From Clostridium sp. OF09-36 (lineage in GTDB: Bacteria > Bacillota > Clostridia > Lachnospirales > Lachnospiraceae): a stretch of 64,000 bases of DNA. The stretch is from NCBI RefSeq assembly GCF_003481985.1, contig NZ_QUMD01000008.1:1-64000 (forward strand), written 5' to 3'. The position numbers and the translations under genes were made by a program. This document shows positions 47,081-56,003 of this stretch, in pieces (position 1 is the stretch's first letter; each line of letters opens with the position of its first letter). The notes below the pieces were generated by a model. It was not told where the DNA came from and did not search any database. It was given only the letters and a program-made list of their open reading frames with translations.

Positions 47081-47940
47081 TATGCATTCGCCTTTCTGCT
47101 GATAACTGAAAACGACAGGTTAATGATCAGAATGAATACGAAAAGGACTACCGCCGTGGCGATCAGCGCTTCCCTGTGGAGATCCGTTGCGTATCCCATT
47201 TCCAGAACGATGTTTGCCGTCATGGTGCGGACACCCTGCAAAATGCCCTTCGGCATACGTGCCTGGTTTCCGGCTACCATGATGACCGCCATGGTCTCAC
47301 CGATGGCACGGCCAACACCTAAGATCACACCGGCCAGAATACCGGATTTTGCTGCCGGAAGTGTAGCGAAAAATACGCTGCGCTCATGGCTGGCCCCCAG
47401 TGCCAGGGAACCTTCGTAATAGCTGGACGGTACGGCATTGATCGCGGATTCCGACACGCCGATGATCGTCGGCAGGATCATGATTCCAAGCAGAATCGAT
47501 GCGGTCAGCATGCTCTTGCCGCTTCCGCCAAACAGGGTGGAGACAACCGGTACAATCACAACCATACCGAAGAATCCATATACAACCGAAGGGATTCCTG
47601 CCAGCAAATCGATCGCCGGCTTTACAATCTTGTAAACACGCTTCGGACAAAACTTCGACATAAAGACTGCAGTCAGAATGCCAATCGGCACTCCGATGAT
47701 GACGGCACCGGCTGTCACGTAAATGCTGCCTAAGATCATCGGCAGGATGCCAAAGAGGTTATTGCCCGGTTTCCACTTTTCGCCGGTTAAAAAGTTCAGG
47801 ACTCCGATCTTTCCGATCGCCGGAATACCATTTGCGAACAGGAATACACAGATCATGGCAACACACAGAATGGACACGCAGGCACTGAGTAAAAATACTG
47901 CGTGCATCAGCTGTTCTTTCAGATTTTTCATGGTTCTCAC
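47080..47940 (-). CDS. pstC: phosphate ABC transporter permease PstC
   Basis: A 286-residue membrane permease with six helices. It has LLAGIPSVVYGFFGMVVI and the EAA loop YYEGSLALGASHERSVFFAT. The start is GTG at 47940, which has AAGGA about 6 bases upstream; ATG 47931 is possible but poorly placed. It follows pstS after a 195-bp gap that holds a long inverted repeat. Confidence 0.93.
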   Translation of the reverse strand: MRTMKNLKEQLMHAVFLLSACVSILCVAMICVFLFANGIPAIGKIGVLNFLTGEKWKPGNNLFGILPMILGSIYVTAGAVIIGVPIGILTAVFMSKFCPKRVYKIVKPAIDLLAGIPSVVYGFFGMVVIVPVVSTLFGGSGKSMLTASILLGIMILPTIIGVSESAINAVPSSYYEGSLALGASHERSVFFATLPAAKSGILAGVILGVGRAIGETMAVIMVAGNQARMPKGILQGVRTMTANIVLEMGYATDLHREALIATAVVLFVFILIINLSFSVISRKANA

Positions 47941-48002
47941 TTTCTTTCCTTATAAAAGCGGAAGATATGCAACCTTTATCTTTCCGCATGCCTTACAGTC
48001 AG

Positions 48003-48067
48003 ACAGGGCAGCCGGTTCTTCGTTACGGTCTGCGCCGCGCTTCAACGATGTCGCCCTGCTGCCCTGT
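48003..48067 (-). promoter_or_regulatory. inverted repeat between pstS and pstC (possible attenuating hairpin)
   Basis: ACAGGGCAGC and GCTGCCCTGT pair over about 45 bases. A hairpin here would raise pstS mRNA relative to the downstream permease genes, as seen in other binding-protein operons. There is no T run, so full termination is unlikely. Confidence 0.4.
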
Positions 48068-48135
48068 TTGTTTTCTTGCTAAACTACTGTAATTCTACAG
48101 CAGACCGTCTGTTTTAAGTGTCTTGCTGTTACTGC

Positions 48136-49095
48136 TTACTGAACGTCTGCCCAATCGGTGATTGCACCGGTAAAGATGTCTTTTACGTTCTCGCTGGTCA
48201 GCTCGGTAACCGGGCTCTCATTGTTGACTACAACTGCGATACCATCCATTGCGATGACGGTCGGGGTCAGACCAGCTTCCAGTTCGCTGTCCTTTAAGTC
48301 TCTGGATGCCATACCGATATCACAGACACCCTCGATTGCGGAAGTCATACCAGTGGTGGAATCAGACTGCTGAACCTCGATCTCTACATCCGGGTTTACA
48401 GCTACATAAGCCTCTTTCAGCTTCTCCATAACCGGGGTTACGGAAGAAGAACCTGCAACAACAACCTTGCCCTTTAAACCGGAAGCGGTGTAAGCACCCT
48501 CATTGCCCTGGCTGATGTAACCGTTGTCCTCAACAACCTTCTGGCCATCCTCGCTCATGATGAAGGTGATGAAATCAGAAGCAACATCGCTTAAACCATC
48601 CTTTACTGCAATGTTGAACGGACGTGCTACCTTGTACTCGCCAGCCTTGATCGCATCGACGCTTGCCTCAGCACCGTCGATGTTAACTGCCTTTACGGTG
48701 TCATTTAAGGAACCCAGGGAAACATAACCGATTGCTCCGGTGTTGCCTGCGATGGTGGTCATCATAACGGAGGTGCTGTTGGTGATCTCTGCATCCTCGG
48801 TGGTGTTGTCTACCTTCTCGCCTGCATCGTTCTTGGTCTCAATGCCGAACAGCTCGATGAATGCGCCTCTGGTACCGGATCCATCCTCACGGGAAACCAC
48901 GGTGATCGGGCCTTCTGCCTTGCCGCCAGCTGCTTCGGTGGTCTCTTCTGCTTTTGTATCTGCCTCGCTTGCCGCCTCAGTCTTTGCTGCCTCGGTAGCT
49001 GCTGCAGTTGTCTCTGCCGGTTTGCTGCCGCCACAAGCAGTCAAGCTTGCAATTGTCATACCCATTGCTAATACCATTGCTAATGTCTTCTTCAT
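48136..49095 (-). CDS. pstS: phosphate-binding lipoprotein PstS
   Basis: A 319-residue periplasmic-type binding protein fixed as a lipoprotein. The signal ends at LTACGG. A Thr/Glu/Ala-rich linker (about 25-55) precedes two lobes. Phosphate-binding motifs are REDGSGTRGAF in one lobe and GSSSVTPVMEKL with QQSDSTTGM in the other; the lobes are in the order seen in clostridial PstS. AGGAG lies 10 bases before the ATG. It is the first gene of the pst-pho operon. Confidence 0.94.
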   Translation of the reverse strand: MKKTLAMVLAMGMTIASLTACGGSKPAETTAAATEAAKTEAASEADTKAEETTEAAGGKAEGPITVVSREDGSGTRGAFIELFGIETKNDAGEKVDNTTEDAEITNSTSVMMTTIAGNTGAIGYVSLGSLNDTVKAVNIDGAEASVDAIKAGEYKVARPFNIAVKDGLSDVASDFITFIMSEDGQKVVEDNGYISQGNEGAYTASGLKGKVVVAGSSSVTPVMEKLKEAYVAVNPDVEIEVQQSDSTTGMTSAIEGVCDIGMASRDLKDSELEAGLTPTVIAMDGIAVVVNNESPVTELTSENVKDIFTGAITDWADVQ

Positions 49096-49197
49096 AATAC
49101 GTGTTCTCCTCTTTTCTTTGTTTATACATTCATTTCAGTTCCTTGCATGTTTACTGTGATTTCCGGGGTTTTCTTTCTCTCCCAACCACAAGTGCAT

Positions 49198-49217
49198 TGT
49201 AAAATTTGAATGTAAAA
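49198..49217 (-). promoter_or_regulatory. TTTTACA direct repeats upstream of pstS, possible PhoB site
   Basis: Two TTTTACA copies 13 bp apart on the minus strand, about 105 bp before pstS. Known Pho boxes use direct TTAACA-like repeats with an 11-bp period, so the spacing is not ideal and the call is tentative. Confidence 0.3.
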
Positions 49218-49261
49218 TCAAAAAGAGGGGATATGTTAAATATATGTAAAGCAAAACAACA

Positions 49262-49318
49262 AGAAAAAGGACCGGAAATCCTGCCCCGCCACATAGCGGG
49301 GATAGGATTTCCGGTCCC
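49262..49318 (-). terminator. rho-independent terminator of glyA
   Basis: GGACCGGAAATCC and GGATTTCCGGTCC form a perfect 13-bp stem, extended inside by CCCCGC/GCGGGG, with a T-rich run (TTTTTCTTGTTG) after it on the minus strand. Confidence 0.88.
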
Positions 49319-49349
49319 TAATACGTTCCAGTTCTTATTTCATTCTATT

Positions 49350-50597
49350 TTATTCGTACAGCGGATACTTCTCACACAGCTTCGTTACTTCGCCGCGGAT
49401 GTAATCTGCCTTGTTCTCGAAATCGGTTGCTGCCAGCCAGATGCACTCTGCGATCTTCGGCATATCCTCTTCCTTTAAGCCGCGGGTGGTAATGGCCGGG
49501 GTTCCGATGCGGACACCGGAGGTTACGAACGGGCTTCTCGGCTCATTCGGAACGGTATTCTTGTTCAGGGTGATGAATACTTCATCACAACGGTTCTGAA
49601 GTTCCCTTCCAGAGACGTCCATGCCGCGCAGGTCTACCAACATTAAGTGGTTGTCGGTACCGCCGGTTAACAGCTTGAAGCCCTGTGCTACCAGTGCTGC
49701 TGCCAGTGCCTTCGCGTTCTTGCGAACCTGTTTCTGATACTCGGTAAACTCTGGCTTCAATGCCTCGCCCAGGCAGACTGCCTTTGCTGCGATCACATGC
49801 TCTAACGGACCGCCCTGGGTTCCCGGGAAGATGGCTTTGTTGAAGTTGAACTTCTCAGCAGACTCCTTGCTTGCCAGGATCATGCCGCCTCTCGGTCCGC
49901 GCAGGGTCTTGTGAGTGGTAGTGGTTACCACGTCTGCGTACGGGATCGGGCTCATATGCTCTCCTGCTGCTACCAGACCTGCGATGTGTGCCATATCTAC
50001 CATGAGGTATGCACCAACCTTGTCTGCAATCTCGCGGAAACGCTTAAAGTCGATCTCTCTTGCGTATGCACTTGCACCTGCAAGGATCAGTTTCGGCTTA
50101 TGCTCTACAGCCAGACGCTCTACCTGGTCGTAATCGAGGAAGCCCTCATCGTTTACACCATAGGATACAATGTTGAAGTAAAGGCCGGAAAAGTTCACTG
50201 GGCTTCCGTGAGACAGATGACCGCCATGGTCGAGGCTCATGCTGAGTACGGTGTCACCTGGTTTTAACATAGCCAGGAATACTGCCATGTTTGCCTGTGC
50301 GCCGGAATGCGGCTGAACGTTGGCATACTCACAGCCGAACAGCTTCTTTGCACGCTCGATTGCGATGGTCTCTACCACGTCGATGTACTGGCAGCCGCCG
50401 TAATAGCGCTTTCCAGAGTAACCCTCCGCATATTTGTTGGTCAGCACGGTTCCCATTGCCATCATGACCGGCTCAGATACGATATTTTCTGAAGCGATAA
50501 GCTCCAGATTTCTTCTCTGACGTGCGGCTTCCTGCTCAATTGCCTTGCCGACTTCCGGGTCATAGTTTTCGATAAATTTCATTACCTCATTAACCAT
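49350..50597 (-). CDS. glyA: serine hydroxymethyltransferase
   Basis: A 415-residue PLP enzyme converting serine and tetrahydrofolate to glycine and methylene-tetrahydrofolate. The PLP-lysine motif is VTTTTHKTLRGPRGG. Other family blocks are LIASENIVSEPVM, YAEGYSGKRYYGGC and VQPHSGAQANMAVF. The length is normal. AAGGAG sits 9 bases upstream of the ATG. It is a single gene with its own promoter, structured leader and terminator. Confidence 0.97.
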   Translation of the reverse strand: MVNEVMKFIENYDPEVGKAIEQEAARQRRNLELIASENIVSEPVMMAMGTVLTNKYAEGYSGKRYYGGCQYIDVVETIAIERAKKLFGCEYANVQPHSGAQANMAVFLAMLKPGDTVLSMSLDHGGHLSHGSPVNFSGLYFNIVSYGVNDEGFLDYDQVERLAVEHKPKLILAGASAYAREIDFKRFREIADKVGAYLMVDMAHIAGLVAAGEHMSPIPYADVVTTTTHKTLRGPRGGMILASKESAEKFNFNKAIFPGTQGGPLEHVIAAKAVCLGEALKPEFTEYQKQVRKNAKALAAALVAQGFKLLTGGTDNHLMLVDLRGMDVSGRELQNRCDEVFITLNKNTVPNEPRSPFVTSGVRIGTPAITTRGLKEEDMPKIAECIWLAATDFENKADYIRGEVTKLCEKYPLYE

Positions 50598-50750
50598 GGG
50601 CTTTGTCTCCTTTTCCGCAAATGCCCTCTCTGATACCTTTCAGGCAGTTGCTTTCCTTTGCATTTGTTGTGACACAACGATTCCCGTAGAATACAGGCCG
50701 CCACGTTGTGACAAAGGCACTGGTCAGCCCAGCGCCTTCGCGGTTATTTA
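50598..50750 (-). promoter_or_regulatory. structured 5' leader of glyA, possible riboswitch or attenuator
   Basis: About 150 nt between the predicted start of transcription and the ATG. Visible stems are an 8-bp hairpin (GGCGCUGG, loop GCUGA, CCAGUGCC) closed outside by CCGC with GCGG, a GUUGUG-U-CACAAC hairpin that could instead pair with an earlier CACAACG, and CAAAUGC with GCAUUUG just before the ribosome binding site. I could not match it to a known riboswitch class. Confidence 0.5.
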
Positions 50751-50756
50751 CGCTCG

Positions 50757-50785
50757 ATTATAGTACAGCGTTTTCTAAGTGTCAA
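50757..50785 (-). promoter_or_regulatory. consensus sigma-A promoter of glyA
   Basis: Perfect TTGACA, 17-bp spacer and perfect TATAAT on the minus strand. Such a strong promoter fits a gene controlled after initiation, in the leader. Confidence 0.88.
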
Positions 50786-50834
50786 GCAATTATGAGTCTG
50801 TACAAAAAATTGTGAGAATCATAAAGAAAAATCT

Positions 50835-51881
50835 TTAAGAATGCAGTTTGTACGCCCGCACCACGATCTGCAGTGTCCGGTTTCCATTGTACTCATTGAT
50901 ATCCGGATAGTAGATCACATCGATACTTCTGCTTTGCTTTGCTTCTTCCACAAACTGATCTGCCACGGTAAACACCATGGCTTCCATGGGGCGGCCCTGT
51001 TCACTTACCACCGTCATGCGGACGGCATTGTTGTTGCGGCCGATGGCCCGCACACTGCGGATACGCAAATTTTTCTGCGCAAACTGCGGCTTTTCATTGC
51101 CCTGTCCGAACGGTTCTAAGCTCTTTAACTCATTTACCAGCGCTTCGGATATGTATTCCAGCGGCATCGCCACATCGATCCAGATTTTTGGGATAAAATC
51201 CTCTTTTGTGAGCGTGGACTGCTCGTTTAAGCGGCGGCGGAACTCTTCCACATTTTCTTCCTTTAAAGAGAAACCGGCTGCCATCGGATGGCCTCCGAAT
51301 TTTAAGAGCAGATCCTGTACGCCGCACAGAGCCTTATACATATGGTAGCTTTCAATGGAACGGCCGGAGCCTTTCACGCAGTCCTCACCCTTTGTCAGCA
51401 CAAATGAAGGTTTATTGTAGGCCTCGCGCACTCTTCCGGCGATAATTCCCGCCAGGGATTCATGACAGTCCGGCAGGTATACGACCAGAACATCATCCTG
51501 CGAAAGCTCGGTACCGACCTGCTCAAAGGCCTGCTCCATGCCGGCCTGAGTCATGTCTTTGCGCTCTTCGTTCAGATTTTTAAGTTCTGCTGCCAGCGCT
51601 TCTGCCCGGGAATGTCCCTGCTGCATGCATACAGCCATCTTCCCCTGTCCATTCTGTGTCCCGGAAGCAGAAAGCAGACCCTCCGAAGTTTCTTCTCCGC
51701 ACAGCAACAGTTCCAGTGCCAGCTGTGCGGTCTTCAGCCGTCCGCTTGCGTTTAAACAGGGACCGATCACAAAGCCGATGTGGTACGCTGTCAGGTCGAA
51801 GATGTCCAGACCACAGGCTTCCACCAATGCACGCAGTCCGGCACTGGCGGTATACGGCATCTGCTTTAAGCCCCAGCGCAC
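50835..51881 (-). CDS. recJ: single-stranded-DNA exonuclease RecJ, C-terminal part (frame broken)
   Basis: C-terminal half of RecJ with the DHHA1 domain (SGRSIESYHMYKALCGVQDL, then LKFGGHPMAAGFSL) and a C-terminal OB fold (IRSVRAIGRNNNAVRMTVVS). RecJ degrades single-stranded DNA 5' to 3' in recombination and mismatch repair. The first codon at 51881 is a GTG within the gene. One added G at about 51908 (GTGATGAGC to GTGATGGAGC) joins the halves as GDVMELQDENRIIVRWGLK and gives 600 residues over 50835-52636. Confidence 0.88.
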   Translation of the reverse strand: MRWGLKQMPYTASAGLRALVEACGLDIFDLTAYHIGFVIGPCLNASGRLKTAQLALELLLCGEETSEGLLSASGTQNGQGKMAVCMQQGHSRAEALAAELKNLNEERKDMTQAGMEQAFEQVGTELSQDDVLVVYLPDCHESLAGIIAGRVREAYNKPSFVLTKGEDCVKGSGRSIESYHMYKALCGVQDLLLKFGGHPMAAGFSLKEENVEEFRRRLNEQSTLTKEDFIPKIWIDVAMPLEYISEALVNELKSLEPFGQGNEKPQFAQKNLRIRSVRAIGRNNNAVRMTVVSEQGRPMEAMVFTVADQFVEEAKQSRSIDVIYYPDINEYNGNRTLQIVVRAYKLHS

Positions 51882-52636
51882 AATGATGCGGTTCTCATCC
51901 TGCAGCTCATCACATCACCGACGGTTGCAATGGCTGCAAATTCCAGCATGTCCAGCCATTCCTGCTTTGGTACCCCGCTCTGTTCATAGAGCACCTGCAC
52001 CAGTTTGTATGCAACAACACCACCGCAGATTCCGGCAAACGGGTACGAACAGTCGTCCCGGTGCGGGTTCACGACTGCATCTGCCTGTGGCAGAATCTGG
52101 CTGCCGTCCTCCGTGCGGACTACCTCATGGTGATCGGTCACAATCACCGTCATGCCAAGTTCTTTTGCCAGCCTGATCTGTTCCAGCGCCGCAATGCCGT
52201 TGTCACAGGTGACAATGGTGTCGATGCCGTCTTCCTTCGCCTTTTGGATGATGGATTCGTTGATCCCGTACCCGTCGCGGATGCGCTCCGGAATCTGGTA
52301 ATCGACCTGCCCGCCGCACCGGGTCAGTCCCCGGTACAAAAGATAGGTAGAACACACCCCGTCGATATCGTAATCACCCACAATGCGGATGCGGACCCCC
52401 TGCCGGATCTTTTCCAGGATCAAAGCAGCCGCCTTGTCCATATCCTTCATCTGGTGGGGATCGTAAAGCTGGTCGATGGTTCCATTTAAATAACGGTCAA
52501 TCGCTTTCTCGCCTTCTACATCACGGTTCCGCAGGATACGCGCCGTGACCGGACTGATATGAAACCGTGTGGCGATTCCGTTAAAATCTGCCCGTTTTGT
52601 CTGAAGCATCCAGACAGACTCCTGATTATTCTTCAT
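51866..52636 (-). CDS. recJ: single-stranded-DNA exonuclease RecJ, N-terminal part (frame broken)
   Basis: N-terminal half of RecJ with the DHH-family metal sites: VGDYDIDGVCSTYLL, CDNGIAAL, VTDHHEV and FAGICGGVVAYKL. The true reading ends near GDVM; the last dozen residues follow the lost base at about 51908. AAAGGA precedes the ATG at 52636 by about 12 bases. The 246-base gap upstream (52637-52882) separates it from the divergent flippase gene and shows no gene I would support. Confidence 0.9.
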   Translation of the reverse strand: MKNNQESVWMLQTKRADFNGIATRFHISPVTARILRNRDVEGEKAIDRYLNGTIDQLYDPHQMKDMDKAAALILEKIRQGVRIRIVGDYDIDGVCSTYLLYRGLTRCGGQVDYQIPERIRDGYGINESIIQKAKEDGIDTIVTCDNGIAALEQIRLAKELGMTVIVTDHHEVVRTEDGSQILPQADAVVNPHRDDCSYPFAGICGGVVAYKLVQVLYEQSGVPKQEWLDMLEFAAIATVGDVMSCRMRTASLCAGA

Positions 52637-52882
52637 ATAATATCATGATCCTTTCATAACTATCAAAACATGCCGCGCCCCAACGAAAATCCATGCTCTG
52701 CCAGACTTGTCCGTCCAGAACCTTCGAAGTCGCCAGCACCAACCATTCTACCATATCTCCCCTCCCATTTCCAGATTGCAATCATATCGCCGATGGGATA
52801 TACTGTTACTGTTCCGGCAAAACTTTTTCTATATACAGATATCGTTTTGTCCAGATGCAATTACTAAAGGAGAAATTTACGT

Positions 52883-54520
52883 ATGGGTAACAATAAGGAA
52901 AAATCCGACTCCGGCAACTTCCTGGTACAGGGAAGCATTCTCGCCGCAGCCGGTATCATCGTCCGCTTTATCGGACTTCTCTACAAGATTCCTATGACCC
53001 GCGCCATCGGAGACGAGGGAATCGGTTACTACAACACAGCCTACGAAATTTATAACATTGGTCTGATCCTGTCTTCCTACAGTCTGCCGCTCGCCATTTC
53101 CAAGCTGATCGCGGCAAGACGCGTGCACGGCAAGATTCAGGATGTACAGCGTGTTTTCCGGGCCGGCCTGCTCTTCGGCCTTGTCGCAGGCGGTCTTATG
53201 ACGCTGTTTTTGCTGTTTGGTGCGGACTGGATCACCGTCCATATCTTCAACAGCCCAAACAGTGCCCTGCCACTTAAGGTTATGGCGCCGACCATTCTGG
53301 TCTTTTCCATTATGGGTGTAGTGCGCGGCTATTTCCAGGGACTCGGCAACATGGTACCGACCTCCATCTCCCAGGTTATTGAGCAGGTGGTAAATGCTGT
53401 GATCAGCGTTGTGGCCTCCTTTGCTTTCATGCACTGGTTTGCAAACCGCGAAACCCCGGCTGCCTACGGCGCTGCAGGCGGCACCCTCGGTACGCTTTCC
53501 GGTGCCCTGGCTGCCTTTGTATTCCTGACTCTTTTGATGTTCCTTTACCGCAAACAGAATGCGGCAGCTTTCCGGAAGCCGCAGACAGACCGCCTGGAAA
53601 GCTGGCAGCATGTATACACCGCGTTATTTCTGACTCTGACCCCGATCATTCTCAGCCAGTTTGTGTATCAGTTAAGTGGTTCTGTGGATAACTCCATGTT
53701 CGGCTTCTTGATGAGTGAAAAAGGCCTGACAGAAAAAGAACGCCTTTCCCTCTTAGGCATCTACGGCGGCAAATACCGCCTGCTTTCCAATGTACCGGTA
53801 GCCGTAGCTTCCTCCCTGGGTACTTCCATGATCCCAAGTATCGTGCGCTCCCGCGCCCAGAAAAATAAGGCGGATGTCATGTACAAGATCCGCCTTACCA
53901 TCAAATTTAACATGCTGATTGCCATTCCATGTGCCTTCGGCATGGCAGCACTGGCAACTCCGGTTCTGCGGCTGATCTTCCACGACAGCCGCCAGCTGAC
54001 CACCAATCTTTTGATGCTTGGTGCACCGGCTGTTATCTTCTTTTCCCTCTCGACTGTCACGAACGCCGTCTTGCAGGGAATTGACCTGATGCGCAAATCC
54101 GTGACCCACTCCGCCATCTCCCTAATCATCCACGCCGCACTGGTTTACGTGATGTTAAAGTATTTAAACTGGGGGGTATACGGACTGGTCATCGGCAATG
54201 TAACCTTTGCCCTGGCAGTCTGCCTTTTAAACTGGCGTGCCATCGGCAGGGCCTTACGCTACCGCCAGGAAGTAAAGACCACCTTCCTGCTGCCCTGCAT
54301 CTGTGCCGCTATCATGGGCGTTGCTGCCCTTCTGGTCTACACCGTGATTGAACGCATCACCGGCTATTACCAGCTTGGACTTCTCATCAGCGTTCCAGCA
54401 GCGATGGTCATCTACGGACTCCTGATCATCCTGACCAAAGCTGTCACCGCAGAGGAGCTTCCGGACATGCCGTTCGGCATGCGGGTCCTGCGCCTGTGCC
54501 GGAAGCTGCACCTCATGTAA
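52883..54520 (+). CDS. SpoVB/MurJ-like polysaccharide flippase
   Basis: A 545-residue integral membrane protein of the MOP exporter superfamily, with about 14 helices. The start (GNFLVQGSILAAAGIIVRFI, then GLLYKIPMTRAIGDEGIGYY) is typical of the SpoVB/YtgP/MurJ group, which flips lipid-linked cell-wall precursors such as lipid II. In a spore former it may act in spore cortex or vegetative wall synthesis; sequence alone does not decide between them. AAAGGAG precedes the ATG by about 10 bases. It is a single gene ending at the palindromic repeat at 54525. Confidence 0.9.
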   Translation: MGNNKEKSDSGNFLVQGSILAAAGIIVRFIGLLYKIPMTRAIGDEGIGYYNTAYEIYNIGLILSSYSLPLAISKLIAARRVHGKIQDVQRVFRAGLLFGLVAGGLMTLFLLFGADWITVHIFNSPNSALPLKVMAPTILVFSIMGVVRGYFQGLGNMVPTSISQVIEQVVNAVISVVASFAFMHWFANRETPAAYGAAGGTLGTLSGALAAFVFLTLLMFLYRKQNAAAFRKPQTDRLESWQHVYTALFLTLTPIILSQFVYQLSGSVDNSMFGFLMSEKGLTEKERLSLLGIYGGKYRLLSNVPVAVASSLGTSMIPSIVRSRAQKNKADVMYKIRLTIKFNMLIAIPCAFGMAALATPVLRLIFHDSRQLTTNLLMLGAPAVIFFSLSTVTNAVLQGIDLMRKSVTHSAISLIIHAALVYVMLKYLNWGVYGLVIGNVTFALAVCLLNWRAIGRALRYRQEVKTTFLLPCICAAIMGVAALLVYTVIERITGYYQLGLLISVPAAMVIYGLLIILTKAVTAEELPDMPFGMRVLRLCRKLHLM

Positions 54521-54524
54521 ATTT

Positions 54525-54609
54525 AACAATTTGATTAACTTTAATAGGGCCGTGCGAGTTGCCTTTCGGCAACTCACACGGCCCTTGTCATACATACATT
54601 TAAATTGCT
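54525..54609. repeat. palindromic intergenic repeat, copy 2 (bidirectional terminator)
   Basis: Near-identical to the element at 42169-42251. The stem AGGGCCGTGCGAGTTGCC pairs with GGCAACTCACACGGCCCT with one mismatch (54546-54585), flanked by AACAATTT and AAATTG. It again separates two convergent genes. Confidence 0.85.
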
Positions 54610-54614
54610 ATATT

Positions 54615-55505
54615 TTAGGACCTCCTCTGCTCCACGGCCCGCACGGCGCAGAACACAAACAGCGCCGCAAGGACCATCTGGATCCCCATGCTGATTCCCA
54701 TCCAGTGGGTGATGACAAGCCCTTCCTTCTGGTTTCCGAACCAGCTTCCAACCTGCACCCAGCTCTGGTTTGTAGCTGCAAGACGGCCAAGCACCTGCGC
54801 AAAGGTCGCAATGGGGTTTAAAAGCAGCACATACAAAAGCTCTCCGGAGGCGCCGGATACCCCGCCGGACTCAGCCGATGCCAGGTATTCCCCGATCCGC
54901 ATCTGGTTGATGTAGGTGACCAGGAAATTGATCCCGTAGGTTCCGGCTGTCAGCACGGCAGTCACCGCATAGGCCGCTACCGTAGCTGCTGTTGTCCGCT
55001 TAAAAAGCACAGAACAGCATAAGCCGATGCTTCCCATAAACACGGCTGCCGCAAAAAAACAGCATAACAATAGAGCAAGATCAGAAAAAAGGATACCACC
55101 ATACACAAATACCATGGCTAACACCGGAAGGCTGGAAACCACCATCAGAAACATGGTGCCAAGCGCTGCTTCCAGCTTTCCCAGAACAATATCCACCGGA
55201 GTCATACAGGTTGTCAGCATCAGGTCGAGAGTCTGGCGTTCCCGCTCTCCGCTGATGCTCCCTGCCGTCACTGCAGGCATAATGAGGATGAGCATCAGAA
55301 ATTCCAATGCTGCCACAAACATGTAAAGATCCAGGAAACCGGTGTACTGCACCTCTGCTGTCAGCCGCACCTGGGCCAGCGCTGAATACATATTTAACAG
55401 TGCCACCAGCGCCAGGATCCCGTTAAAAATCAGAAGCACCAGTGCCAGCTTAAAACTTCTGGCACTGACCATGCACTCCCGCTTATAGACCGGATTCGTC
55501 TTCAT
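54615..55505 (-). CDS. ABC-2 type transporter permease
   Basis: A 296-residue membrane protein with six hydrophobic segments and the ABC-2 motif region GSISGERERQTLDLMLTTCM. It is the membrane partner of the ATPase encoded just upstream. ATG 55505 has AAGGTGG 9 bases upstream and overlaps the ATPase gene by 23 bp; a longer frame to 55577 has no binding site. It is the last gene of a five-gene unit with a two-component system. The substrate is unknown; export or removal of an envelope-active compound is one possibility. Confidence 0.87.
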   Translation of the reverse strand: MKTNPVYKRECMVSARSFKLALVLLIFNGILALVALLNMYSALAQVRLTAEVQYTGFLDLYMFVAALEFLMLILIMPAVTAGSISGERERQTLDLMLTTCMTPVDIVLGKLEAALGTMFLMVVSSLPVLAMVFVYGGILFSDLALLLCCFFAAAVFMGSIGLCCSVLFKRTTAATVAAYAVTAVLTAGTYGINFLVTYINQMRIGEYLASAESGGVSGASGELLYVLLLNPIATFAQVLGRLAATNQSWVQVGSWFGNQKEGLVITHWMGISMGIQMVLAALFVFCAVRAVEQRRS

Positions 55506-55980
55506 AGGACAACACCACCTTTTCCTCATTATGATCCGTGATCTGCATAAAGATCGACTCCAGGCTTCCCGGCTCACGCATAAAGCCGCGCACCGGGATC
55601 CCGGCCTCGATCATCTGCTTTAAGAGCTCGCTCTCCATGTGCTCGTCCCCGGTAAAGCCCACCATGATATCTTTTTCGCTGATGGTCATGGTGCGCACCA
55701 TCGGATTTTCCTTTAAAAATGCGATGGCCTTTTCTAACTGCCCCGGCACACTGATGATGATCTGTCTGGAGGTATAAAGGCGCTCCATGATCTCATCCAT
55801 GCTGCCGGAAAGCACCATTTTCCCGGCATCGATGATACCGATATCCGTGCAGAGTTCGGAAAGTTCTGCCAGATTGTGGGAACTTAAGAGAATGGTCTTT
55901 CCCTGTTCGTGAAGCTCCCATACCATCTGCCTGAATTCCATATGGGTCCGTGGATCCAGACCAGCCGTCGGCTCATCCAT
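55483..55980 (-). CDS. ABC transporter ATPase, C-terminal part (frame broken)
   Basis: C-terminal half of an ABC-2 exporter ATPase: Walker B/D-loop (MDEPTAGLDPRTHMEF), H-loop region (KTILLSSHNLAELSELCTDI) and a regulatory C-terminal domain of about 90 residues ending in the DUF4162-like GSLESIFMQIT. One missing C at about 56008 (GGCCTGATC for GGCCCTGATC) separates it from the N-terminal half. Corrected, the join reads ARALIHDPELLIMDEP and the protein has 320 residues. Confidence 0.87.
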   Translation of the reverse strand: MDEPTAGLDPRTHMEFRQMVWELHEQGKTILLSSHNLAELSELCTDIGIIDAGKMVLSGSMDEIMERLYTSRQIIISVPGQLEKAIAFLKENPMVRTMTISEKDIMVGFTGDEHMESELLKQMIEAGIPVRGFMREPGSLESIFMQITDHNEEKVVLSYEDESGL

Positions 55981-56003
55981 GATCAGGAGCTCCGGGTCAT
56001 GGA

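Noticed and set aside
52637..52882. Small 60-65 codon frames on both strands between recJ and the flippase gene
   Set aside because: They overlap each other, lack binding sites and have no protein-like pattern; the region is more likely a divergent promoter region.
52877..53611. A 244-codon open frame on the minus strand
   Set aside because: It is antisense to the flippase gene and hydrophilic, with His/Gln/Asp richness expected from the complement of membrane codons.
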